Assembly: GCA_900314995.1 (NCBI GenBank)
Contig: OMXK01000012.1
Coordinates: forward strand, 1 to 64,000
Origin: an uncultured Prevotella sp.
Lineage (GTDB): Bacteria > Bacteroidota > Bacteroidia > Bacteroidales > Bacteroidaceae
Direction: 5' to 3'
DNA length: 64,000 nucleotides
Shown here: positions 15,322 through 23,752 of the stretch, in pieces
Position numbering within the stretch: the first letter of the stretch is position 1
Layout: every line of letters begins with the position of its first letter
Made by a program: the position numbers and the translations under genes
Notes under the pieces: generated by a model
What the model was told of the DNA's origin: nothing
What the model saw: the letters and a program-made list of their open reading frames with translations, nothing else
Database searches by the model: none

Positions 15322-15639
15322 ATGATTATTAACTATTATTTAGCAGAATTCATACTTCCTGCATGCCCATCCTTGTTGCAATTTCTTCAGCAAAAGGAGT
15401 CCGTAGCCGACATAACTGCAGATGAGAAGCAATGCCTCATCACCTATTATGCCCAGTTGCGTCCGAAGCGCTGGCAGGAGTGGGAACATACCTATGTCTC
15501 GCTCACAACCACACAATACATCTTCCTTATCCTTCAAGAGGATCTGCACTATGATGACGATACCATCGCCCAGATTCTTGGCGTGAAACCAGCCTCCCTC
15601 CGCACCCTGCGATCGAGGATCAAAGGAAGAGAAAAATGA
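15322..15639 (+). CDS. Small orphan HTH protein
   Basis: 105 residues with no signal peptide. The C-terminal half (YDDDTIAQILGVKPASLRTLRSRIKGREK) is a helix-turn-helix. The wider segment KQCLITYYAQLRPKRW... lines up with KEQALINYYAYTFSKQY... at residue 326 of the membrane TPR/HTH protein at 5541-6722. It therefore looks like the DNA-binding end of that family without sensor, membrane span or coiled coil. It is next to the xylan locus but convergent with it. No promoter is obvious. Confidence 0.6.
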   Translation: MIINYYLAEFILPACPSLLQFLQQKESVADITADEKQCLITYYAQLRPKRWQEWEHTYVSLTTTQYIFLILQEDLHYDDDTIAQILGVKPASLRTLRSRIKGREK

Positions 15640-15678
15640 AAATGTCACACGAGGGACTGGCCCTGGTGTGACATTTTG
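15640..15678. terminator. Bidirectional terminator
   Basis: AATGTCACAC and GTGTGACATT form a 10-bp stem with A- and T-rich flanks on both sides. It separates the convergent HTH gene and the xylanase gene. Confidence 0.8.
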
Positions 15679-15697
15679 GGTTGTATGTGGGAGGGGA

Positions 15698-18016
15698 TTA
15701 CTCTCCGGCAAGACCGTCGGCGAAGCCGGCATAGGTGTGCTTGCGGTAGTAGTTATGATCCCAGAGACCTACAGGCTGGTTGGCACGCCAACCGCTGCTT
15801 GCGGGGCTGTCGGTGGCACACCACTGGCAGATACCCCATTGCTGGGATGCCGGGATAATCTCCTTGTACTTCTTGATGATCCAAGTGTAGAGCTCGGCCA
15901 TGGCATGGTGCTGCTCCTCGGTAACGTCGGCAGTATTGACATCGTTGCCTGACTCGTCGACGAGACCCATGTCAAGCTCAGAGATGCGGACGAGCTTACC
16001 CGACTCTGCCATCAGCTTGAACGACTCCTCAATGGCCTTCTTTTTGCTTTCCTGAGTCTGCGGGTTCATATAGCAAGAGATGTGCATCTGAGAACCGATA
16101 CCGTCGATCTTGGTGGTGCCGTCGGCTTCCCACTTCTCAATCCACTTGATCAGGCTCTTCAGCTTCTTGTTCTGATCCCAGTCGCTCTCGAGGTTGTAGT
16201 CGTTGATGAACAGCTTCAGGTCGTTGCCGCCATACTGACGGGCCAGACGAACGACTGTGCGGACATACTCAAGGTCGCCCATGTGATCCTGCCAGAAGAA
16301 GTCGTTGGGGGTATCGGCTGAGCCGTGCTGGAGGTCGTAGATGCCGTCGCCGTCGCTGTCGGCACCCGAGATGGCCTCGTTGACCACATCCCAAGCCTTT
16401 ACCTGCAGCACACCGTCTTCGCTGGTGCAGGCATCCATCATGCCGCTGATCCACAGATCGAGGGCGTAAGTGAGCGTGTCGAGCTTCTCCTCGGGGGTAA
16501 GAGGAATCTTACCGTCGGTACCACCGCCGCCACTGGTCTTCTCGGTGTAGTGGTCGACGATGCGCGAGGGCACGAGGTTACCACGGTCTTCCTTCGTGAC
16601 GAAGCTTGCCTTATTGTTCGGATCCTCACAGTCGCCGTTCTGTATCATCTCTACGCCGTTCAGCTTGAAGCTGATGTCGTCGAAGTAGAAGTTGTTGGCT
16701 GATGCGAAGTCGTTGAGGTTGAAGGCGATAGACCAGCCGCCATCCTGCTCAGCAGAAACAGTTCCGCTGGCTGTGTACTGGGTCCACTGTGGGGTGAAGG
16801 GCACGTTGCCGATAGCTGCCCAATGGATATAGCCGCTGGGCTCCTTGTGGGTCTGAGTGCCGATAGAGCACTCCAAGTCGGCGCGTACGTTCATCGACAC
16901 CTCCCATGAGTCGCCCGTGTGCATCGGGGTGCTCTCGGGGAGCACGAGCCAGAACTGGCTGTCCCATGGGTTCTCAGCCATATCGGCCGTGATCACCTGG
17001 ATACAGTTGCGCTCTACGACTGTTTCTGAGCCCTGACCACCGCTGCCGCCGCCTTCGACTTCCTTCTTGACGATAATCTTATCGACGATGCGAGAGTCGA
17101 CCGTAGCGCCGCGCGACTCCTTGGTGCGGTAGTTAGCCGTGCCGCTGGGGTCATCGCAGTTGCCGTTGGAAATCAGCTCCTGACCGTTCAGCTTGAAGCT
17201 GAGATTATCGAAATAATAGGTATTGGCATCGGCAAAGTCGTTGAGGTTGAAAGCGATGGAGTAACCGCCATTCTGCTCGGCGGTGATAGTGCCGCTGGCT
17301 GTGTAGTCGGTCCACTCGGTAGTGAAATGTACGGTACCGATGGCTGCCCAGTGGATGTACTCACCAGGGGCATTGTGGGTCTGGGTGCCGGCGTCGCACT
17401 CCTTATCGGCACGAACACGCATAGACACTTCCCATGAGTCGCCCTCAGCAAACTTCTGATCGAAGAGGAGCCAGAACTGGGTATCCCAGGCGGCGTCCAC
17501 CATATCCTCGGAAATAACCTTAATGCAGGTGGCTTCCTCTTCTACCTCGATGACCTGCTTCTCGCCAGGCACATAGTCGGGGTCGTCCTTATCGGCAATC
17601 AGGGCGTTGAGCCACTTTACAGGCTGCTGGGCGTGCCAGGCCAGCGTGTGGCCATAGACATTCATGCCGGCAGCAGCGGCCGTGTTCACATACGACTCAA
17701 CGGTGGCAAAGTTCATGTTACCATTCTCATCGACCACGGAACCCATCTTCATGGCATTGCCGGCAACGGTCTCGTTGAAGTTGGCGTTGGTCACCACATA
17801 GGATACACCCTGCTTGGCATAGTCTTCGGCATCAGTACCGACACCCAGATGGAAATTGGGGTCAGAGACATACTCCTTCAGGGCTTTATAGTCCGTCAGA
17901 TAAGCGTACTTCTCCGTCTTGTCAGGTCGTCCTACCTCGAAATGGCGGTCGAACTCGTCGGCACACGAAGCCATCAGCATGGCTCCGAGTGCGATGATGA
18001 TATATTGCTTTTTCAT
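15698..18016 (-). CDS. GH10 endo-1,4-beta-xylanase with two inserted binding modules
   Basis: 772 residues. Lipobox MASC (Cys18) predicts a surface lipoprotein. The GH10 barrel begins at about 40 and carries HTLAWHAQQP at 123-132. It is interrupted by two homologous carbohydrate-binding modules (about 163-310 and 337-490; both contain EYIHWAAIG- or GYIHWAAIG-type and YTASGT segments), each followed by a Gly/Ser-rich linker. The barrel resumes near 508. The acid/base is Glu547 (WDVVNE) and the nucleophile Glu680 (RISELD). The same split layout is known from core xylan systems of Prevotella and Bacteroides. I chose the ATG at 18016; the earlier in-frame codon is TTG. Last gene of the Xus operon. 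Confidence 0.95.
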   Translation of the reverse strand: MKKQYIIIALGAMLMASCADEFDRHFEVGRPDKTEKYAYLTDYKALKEYVSDPNFHLGVGTDAEDYAKQGVSYVVTNANFNETVAGNAMKMGSVVDENGNMNFATVESYVNTAAAAGMNVYGHTLAWHAQQPVKWLNALIADKDDPDYVPGEKQVIEVEEEATCIKVISEDMVDAAWDTQFWLLFDQKFAEGDSWEVSMRVRADKECDAGTQTHNAPGEYIHWAAIGTVHFTTEWTDYTASGTITAEQNGGYSIAFNLNDFADANTYYFDNLSFKLNGQELISNGNCDDPSGTANYRTKESRGATVDSRIVDKIIVKKEVEGGGSGGQGSETVVERNCIQVITADMAENPWDSQFWLVLPESTPMHTGDSWEVSMNVRADLECSIGTQTHKEPSGYIHWAAIGNVPFTPQWTQYTASGTVSAEQDGGWSIAFNLNDFASANNFYFDDISFKLNGVEMIQNGDCEDPNNKASFVTKEDRGNLVPSRIVDHYTEKTSGGGGTDGKIPLTPEEKLDTLTYALDLWISGMMDACTSEDGVLQVKAWDVVNEAISGADSDGDGIYDLQHGSADTPNDFFWQDHMGDLEYVRTVVRLARQYGGNDLKLFINDYNLESDWDQNKKLKSLIKWIEKWEADGTTKIDGIGSQMHISCYMNPQTQESKKKAIEESFKLMAESGKLVRISELDMGLVDESGNDVNTADVTEEQHHAMAELYTWIIKKYKEIIPASQQWGICQWCATDSPASSGWRANQPVGLWDHNYYRKHTYAGFADGLAGE

Positions 18017-18034
18017 TGTTCCCAATTTTTAGCG

Positions 18035-19030
18035 TTATTTTTGATAAACAGGAGAGAATTCGTTGGCAGGAATGACACCACTACGCTGCCATACCAGCTT
18101 CTCACTCGTAGAGAACGACTTGCCATCGGCGAAGGTGACGGTGTAGTCGAGCTCCATACCGTCACGGTCTTTGTCGCCCCAGGCTTTCTTCTCAGAATCG
18201 TCGCCCCAAGAACCGGAACCCGTAGCCGTCACGCCGTTGGTCAGACTGGTGATGGTACACTTCTCGCTACCGTCGAATGTCAGCTGCAGTTCGGCGTTGT
18301 AGATCTTGTCACCGTCCTGGAAGGATACTGCATAAGAACAGGAGCTGAGCGAGAGGGTCTTGATCTCCACCGTCTGAGCATGCTCGATGTCAGCCGTAGA
18401 GGTGGTGTGATGGGTGAGCCACCAGCCAGAATACTTGTTCTGGTACTTCACGCAGTAGAGCACATAGTCCATCGGGAGCACATCCCAAGCCTCGGGATTG
18501 GTGCGCGGACCTGTCTGTCCTTCGTTCAGCTTACCCTCGAGGATACCGGCGAAACCAGTCTGACCGGTCATCACCAGGGGGATCACGTAGGTGGTCTTCA
18601 CGGCGTCGGGGTCGTTGAAGAAAGCGTCGGTGAGCTGAACCTCAGTCACACCCTTCATCGTGCCGTTGTAGGCCAGCGATGTGGTGGAGAGCTGGTAGTA
18701 GCTGCTGGGCATAGCCTTCACAGGAGAACCGTCCTCGAAGAAGAGGTTGTTGCAAAGCGACTCGTCGACAGCGACCTGTACAACACCATTTGAACCATTA
18801 TACGAACCGCCGAAGGTGGCCTGGATCTGGCACTTATGAGCGTGATCGAGCGTCAGATCAGGCTCATCGTCACCCAGAACGATGGTTCGGATGGGATACT
18901 GATAAGCGAAATAGGCCGTCGTACCCTTCTCATAGTCGGGGAAATCGATATCGCCGTTCTTGCAGGCACAGAAACTGCTCAGGATACCTAATCCGCAGAT
19001 AAGATTAAAAATATTACGTTTCATATTCAT
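18035..19030 (-). CDS. xusE: XusE-like surface lipoprotein (DUF1735-type)
   Basis: 331 residues, lipobox CAC followed by KNGD. The N-terminal domain resembles the BT_3987/DUF1735 fold (DFPDYEKGTTAYFAYQYP), often found in glycan-binding lipoproteins. The C-terminal half (KNKYSGWWLTHHTT, VTFADGKSFSTSEKLVWQRS) is beta-rich. Its place between SusD and the GH10 gene matches the fifth Xus gene, a probable xylan-binding surface protein. It lies 18 nt before the xylanase gene. Confidence 0.8.
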   Translation of the reverse strand: MNMKRNIFNLICGLGILSSFCACKNGDIDFPDYEKGTTAYFAYQYPIRTIVLGDDEPDLTLDHAHKCQIQATFGGSYNGSNGVVQVAVDESLCNNLFFEDGSPVKAMPSSYYQLSTTSLAYNGTMKGVTEVQLTDAFFNDPDAVKTTYVIPLVMTGQTGFAGILEGKLNEGQTGPRTNPEAWDVLPMDYVLYCVKYQNKYSGWWLTHHTTSTADIEHAQTVEIKTLSLSSCSYAVSFQDGDKIYNAELQLTFDGSEKCTITSLTNGVTATGSGSWGDDSEKKAWGDKDRDGMELDYTVTFADGKSFSTSEKLVWQRSGVIPANEFSPVYQK

Positions 19031-19056
19031 CTTTCTTTTCTATTATACATTGTTTC

Positions 19057-20838
19057 TTACTTCCAACCGTCATTCTGCGAGAGGTTGTTCCACTTCTTCA
19101 CTTCGCTGTAGGGGATCGGGCCGAAATACATATAATCCTTGTAGTTGCGCGTCTCTACATCGATGGTGTTGTAGTTATTCTTTGTAATGCTGACACCCTT
19201 GGCTGTCTCGTTAAGATTGGCATTCCAGCGGCGGAGATCCCAGAAGCGGTGGTTCTCGAAGCAGAGCTCCAGACGGCGCTCGTTGCGGATCAGCTCACGC
19301 ATCTTCTCCTTATCCTGGGCACAAGCCTCGAGATAGGGATCGTCTTTGCCACCTACGCCAGCACGCTGACGGAGCGCCTTGATCACATCGTAGGCAGAGA
19401 AGTTGGCACCACCCACGTTGGCCTTCGGGCCCTGAGCCTCGTTGGCTGCCTCGGCATAGGCGAGGAAGATCTCGGTATAACGGATACGGGCAGCGAAGTG
19501 GCGCTTGTTGGCAGCAGGATTCAGGTTCACATCGTCGCGCAAGAGCTTACGGAGGTAGTAACCTGTAGTCGTCGACTTACCGTTCTCGCGGTTGAGACCG
19601 TCGAGCGTCTCGGTGTTGTCGGCAGCGGTATTGATCGGGGTGTTGTTAGCACCGATAGGATCGCCATTCACCACGATATAAGCTTTCAGACGGGGATCGC
19701 GATTCTCGTAGGGGTTGCTGGCATCGAAGCCCGACTTGGGGTCAGAGATGGGATAACCATTGGCCATCGGGAAAGCGTCGACGAGGTTCTGTGTGGGGTT
19801 CACACGACCATTACCCAGCAGCGAGGGAGGATAGTTATCGTCCTCGAGGCTGTGGCTGTCGCCCACCGTACCGCGCCAGCAGATCTCTGCGGGATCGGGG
19901 TTATCGAAAGCGAAGCTCTCGATCATAGCCGTGTTGTTGAACCAACGCCAGCCATCGGGATCCATACCAGCCACACCACCGACGTTCTTCAGAGAGGCAG
20001 CCGCATACTGAGCAGCCTGCTCGTAGGTCATCGCACCGGCTGAGGCATAGGCGGGAGAGGCAGCGAAGAGGGCCACCTGAGCCTTGAAGGCGGCAATCAT
20101 GCGGCCGTCGATCTTACCACGCTGCAGCTTACCGAAGGCACGGTTGTACTCATCGGCGGTACCACCCATCTGCGCATACTTGGCAGGAACGGCACCCTCG
20201 CTGATGTCGCCATACTCCTGAGGCAGATACTTCAGCGCCTCATCGAAGTCGGCCATAATCTGATCGATACACTCCTTGAAGGTGTTACGCGGCTGATTGA
20301 AATCAGAGGCTGCATCCTCGGAAGAGAGGTGAATGGGCACACCCAGCAGCTGACCACCGACCATACCGCAATGGGCACGGAGGAGATAAAAGAAATGCAG
20401 ACCGCGCAGAGCGTAGGCATTACCCTTGTAGTTATCCTTGTGCATCTCGCTCAAGGCCTCGGAAGAATAGTCCCAAGCCACCTGATCGGCACCCTCTAGG
20501 AAGAGGTTCAGGTACTGGATGGCATGATAGCGCGTCTCCCATTGGTTGATGGGGTTGGTCTGCGAAGTCCAGTACGTACCGTCGGTCATACGCTTGTAGT
20601 TATTGCTGTTGTCGTTAGAAACGGCATTGTCGGTAGCCAGTTCGGTGGTAGGACTCTCATCGTAGGGGAGCACCAGATTGGCATTGTCCATGATGCCACG
20701 GGCAAACTGCGGATCGGTGTACATCTGCGAGATGTCCTGGTTGTTCTCCAGAGCCGGCTCGAAGAGGTCGTCACAGGCTGCAAGTGCCAGTGTGACAGTA
20801 CCGAACAAAATAATATTCTTAAGTTTCATAATCTTCAT
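19057..20838 (-). CDS. xusD: SusD-like xylan-binding lipoprotein (XusD)
   Basis: 593 residues, lipobox AAC followed by DDLFEPALEN. Typical RagB/SusD features are FARGIMDNANLVLP near the start, helical TPR pairs, and the C-terminal block ELIRNERRLELCFENHRFWDLRRW, which is diagnostic. It would cap the SusC barrel at 20860-23712 and bind xylo-oligosaccharides. ATG codons at 20838 and 20829 are both possible starts. Confidence 0.93.
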   Translation of the reverse strand: MKIMKLKNIILFGTVTLALAACDDLFEPALENNQDISQMYTDPQFARGIMDNANLVLPYDESPTTELATDNAVSNDNSNNYKRMTDGTYWTSQTNPINQWETRYHAIQYLNLFLEGADQVAWDYSSEALSEMHKDNYKGNAYALRGLHFFYLLRAHCGMVGGQLLGVPIHLSSEDAASDFNQPRNTFKECIDQIMADFDEALKYLPQEYGDISEGAVPAKYAQMGGTADEYNRAFGKLQRGKIDGRMIAAFKAQVALFAASPAYASAGAMTYEQAAQYAAASLKNVGGVAGMDPDGWRWFNNTAMIESFAFDNPDPAEICWRGTVGDSHSLEDDNYPPSLLGNGRVNPTQNLVDAFPMANGYPISDPKSGFDASNPYENRDPRLKAYIVVNGDPIGANNTPINTAADNTETLDGLNRENGKSTTTGYYLRKLLRDDVNLNPAANKRHFAARIRYTEIFLAYAEAANEAQGPKANVGGANFSAYDVIKALRQRAGVGGKDDPYLEACAQDKEKMRELIRNERRLELCFENHRFWDLRRWNANLNETAKGVSITKNNYNTIDVETRNYKDYMYFGPIPYSEVKKWNNLSQNDGWK

Positions 20839-20859
20839 TTTTGTTTGTTCAATCTTCTA

Positions 20860-23712
20860 TTAGAAAGCCACTTTCACACCAATATTGTAGAAACGGGCCT
20901 GCGGGGCTGAGCCTGTGTTCATCTCCAGGATCTTGCGCTCCTTAGCCAGCGTCAGCAGGCTGTTGCCGCTGATGTAGGCAGAGAGGCCCTTGACGATACC
21001 ATAGCCGATAATCGACTTCGGGAAGTCGTAGGTCAGCTGAACCTTGGCCAGATCGAAGCGAGAGGTAGAGTAGATCCAGAAATCAGAGGTCGTGTTGTTG
21101 TTGGCACCACTCTGAGTGGTCAGACGCGGATAGCTGGCGGTACTAGCCGTCTCAGGTGTCCAGCGGTCACGCACGACTGAAGAATACTTGTCCTCGCCTG
21201 AGATCCACCAGTAGTTGTCCTCCGAGCCGTTCTTCTGACCCTTGATGCCGTGACCGCCAAAGCCGCCTACACCGAGGATGAACAGCGAGAAGTTCTTGTA
21301 CTTGAATGTGAGGTTGATACCGATCGTTGTGGGAGCGCCATACCAGCCACCCTTAGCAAGGTTCACCTGGTCTTTGCCGTCGATGACGCCATCGCCGTTC
21401 TGATCCTTATACTTCAGGTCACCAGGCTTCACGTTACCGCCAAGAGCCTGCTGAGGCGAGTTGTCGATATCGGCTTGGTCTCTGAAGAAGCCGAGGCACT
21501 CATAACCCCAGATGGCATCCATAGGCTTGCCCTCACGATACTGATATTCGTCAGCATAGTTGTCGTCGTCGCGCTGGGCCGCCTTCGTGGTATAGTACGT
21601 CAGGTTTGCACCACCCTCAAAGCCAAAGTCGCCAAAGTCCTTCTTGTACTTCACAGCCAGGTCGAAACCACTACGGTTGTCCTTGTTGTAGTTCAGGTTT
21701 GAGAGGAAGGACGACTCGGGATAGTAAACCTTGAAGTAGTTAGGCAGCTGATTGGCAGCAGAGATGATGCCACCATCCATCTGGCTGGCGAAGAACGAAG
21801 CGTCGATGGTAAGACTGCGCTGCAGCAGAGAGGCATGCAGACTGGCAGAGATCTCCTTACGCTTGATGTAGGCGAAATCTGAGTTGCCGCCTCGCTTAGA
21901 CTGATAGAGCGAGAAACCGGTCAGGCCGTTCCAGTCGAACCAACCACCACTCTGGTATGTACCCAGATACATGTAGTAATCGCTGATGTCGAGGTCGGTC
22001 TTCAGGTTGCTGGCGCTGACGCTGATGGTCAGGTCGTCGAAGCCAGAACCCTTCATGAAGTTCTCCTTGGCAATCTTCCAACCGAGGGTAGCCGAGGGTG
22101 AGAACCCTGCGCGATGACCTTCAGGCAGACGAGCTGACCAGGGTGCTGCCATCGCGAACTCAGCATAGTACTTCTTGGCAAAGTTATACGACAGGTCGAA
22201 GCCGAGGTTGGCATTGCTGATCTTGTGATACTCACCAGCCAGCGTCTGCTGATAGCCGTTAGCCAGGATCATAGCGCTGACATTATGCAGATTGGCAAAC
22301 GTGCGGTTATAGTCGAAATGGGCATTGAAGGTAATCGTCTGGTTACTGTTTGAGCCGCCCATATTCTGAACACCCGACTTGGTATCAACGGTCTCGTGGT
22401 TGTCGAGCGACAGGATAAGGTCTGGACCATTATAGTTGCTCCATGCGGGTTCGAAGGTCGCATACTCGTTATTATAAGATGTAGAGTAAGACGTTGCGTA
22501 GTCAACACCTACCAGTCCGTGGAAGCTCAGACCTTGCAGCAGCGAGTTGAGGTCGACATTCACGCCGGCGTCAAACTGGAACTGACGGCTTGTCCACTTG
22601 CTCTTTCCGGCTGCATAGTAGTCGGCAAAGATATTGGTACGGTCGGTCAGAGAACCACCGAGGAAGTACTGACCGTCGATGATGTTGCTCGAAGACGACA
22701 GGGCATTCATCGGCTGTGTGGAATTCGGATCGATATAAGAGATCGGAATCAGCGGAGCCACACGGTTCGGACGCCAACTGGTAGCTACCTGCCAGTAGTT
22801 CAGCGTGTTGTCATCACCGTCCTTCTGGTTGGAGATGGCCGACTTCTGGTTATAATAGGTAGCATTGGCATTCACGAAGGCCGTGATGTACTGGTTGATC
22901 TTCATATCAACGTTACCACGCACATTGAAACGATCGGTATAGTTGTTCTTGGCCTGTCCGAAGTTCAGGAAGTCGCCCTGACGATAGTAGCTGACATTCG
23001 AATAGAACTTGGCACGATCGTTACCACCCTCAATCTCCACAGTAGCATCGGTACGATTGTAAGCCTTCTTGATATAGTCGGAACTATAGAAGTCTACATC
23101 GGGATAACGATAGGGGTTAGAGCCGCTGGCAAAGTTATAGATCTGCTCCTGCGTATAGAGAGGATCCATACCGTCGTTGGCACGAGCCTCGTTATAGAGT
23201 GACATATACTCAGCCGAACTGAGATACTCAGGATAAGCCTTGGCTACATTCCAACCAGTATTGATACGACCCGTCACACTCAGTCCGTCGTTCACACGGC
23301 CACGCTTGGTGGTGATCAGAATGACTCCCTTGGCAGCACGGCTACCATAGAGCACTACTGCCTGAGCGCCTTTCAGGAAGGTAATCTCTGCGATTTCCGT
23401 AGGCAGCACATTGTTGGCTTCACGGGGCACACCGTCAATCAGCACGAGTTGGTCTGTGAAACCCCACATACCATTGCCGTTGAAACCAGCCACATAGCCC
23501 TGCATGTTATCAAGGCTATAGGTGTTGTAGTTCTTCTCCGTCAGATCTCTGTAGTTCAAGGAAGAGACACCGCCCATGATGTCTTCCTTGGCCACCTTGC
23601 GGAAGGCCACATTGACGAGTGCAGAGTCTGCTGCGTCAATCTGTGCCTCAGCAGGGGTGACTGCTGATAGTGCCAAGAGAGCTGACAGTACGATATATTT
23701 GTTTTGTTTCAT
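20860..23712 (-). CDS. xusC: SusC-like TonB-dependent transporter (XusC)
   Basis: 950 residues, outer-membrane barrel with a plug. The signal peptide ends near AEAQ. Unlike XusA, it has no carboxypeptidase-like N-terminal extension and goes almost directly into a plug with DQLVLIDGVPREANNVLPTE, LKGAQAVVLYGSRAAKGVI and LITTKRG. The barrel ends FYNIGVKVAF, with the terminal Phe usual for outer-membrane insertion. It forms a pump with the SusD at 19057-20838, 21 nt downstream. Confidence 0.94.
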   Translation of the reverse strand: MKQNKYIVLSALLALSAVTPAEAQIDAADSALVNVAFRKVAKEDIMGGVSSLNYRDLTEKNYNTYSLDNMQGYVAGFNGNGMWGFTDQLVLIDGVPREANNVLPTEIAEITFLKGAQAVVLYGSRAAKGVILITTKRGRVNDGLSVTGRINTGWNVAKAYPEYLSSAEYMSLYNEARANDGMDPLYTQEQIYNFASGSNPYRYPDVDFYSSDYIKKAYNRTDATVEIEGGNDRAKFYSNVSYYRQGDFLNFGQAKNNYTDRFNVRGNVDMKINQYITAFVNANATYYNQKSAISNQKDGDDNTLNYWQVATSWRPNRVAPLIPISYIDPNSTQPMNALSSSSNIIDGQYFLGGSLTDRTNIFADYYAAGKSKWTSRQFQFDAGVNVDLNSLLQGLSFHGLVGVDYATSYSTSYNNEYATFEPAWSNYNGPDLILSLDNHETVDTKSGVQNMGGSNSNQTITFNAHFDYNRTFANLHNVSAMILANGYQQTLAGEYHKISNANLGFDLSYNFAKKYYAEFAMAAPWSARLPEGHRAGFSPSATLGWKIAKENFMKGSGFDDLTISVSASNLKTDLDISDYYMYLGTYQSGGWFDWNGLTGFSLYQSKRGGNSDFAYIKRKEISASLHASLLQRSLTIDASFFASQMDGGIISAANQLPNYFKVYYPESSFLSNLNYNKDNRSGFDLAVKYKKDFGDFGFEGGANLTYYTTKAAQRDDDNYADEYQYREGKPMDAIWGYECLGFFRDQADIDNSPQQALGGNVKPGDLKYKDQNGDGVIDGKDQVNLAKGGWYGAPTTIGINLTFKYKNFSLFILGVGGFGGHGIKGQKNGSEDNYWWISGEDKYSSVVRDRWTPETASTASYPRLTTQSGANNNTTSDFWIYSTSRFDLAKVQLTYDFPKSIIGYGIVKGLSAYISGNSLLTLAKERKILEMNTGSAPQARFYNIGVKVAF

Positions 23713-23752
23713 AATTGATTCTATTTTACCTTATGATTTTCTACTTTAAAGA

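Noticed and set aside
17633-18793. 386-codon plus-strand ORF
   Set aside because: Antisense to the xylanase and XusE genes and spans their junction; no family resemblance.
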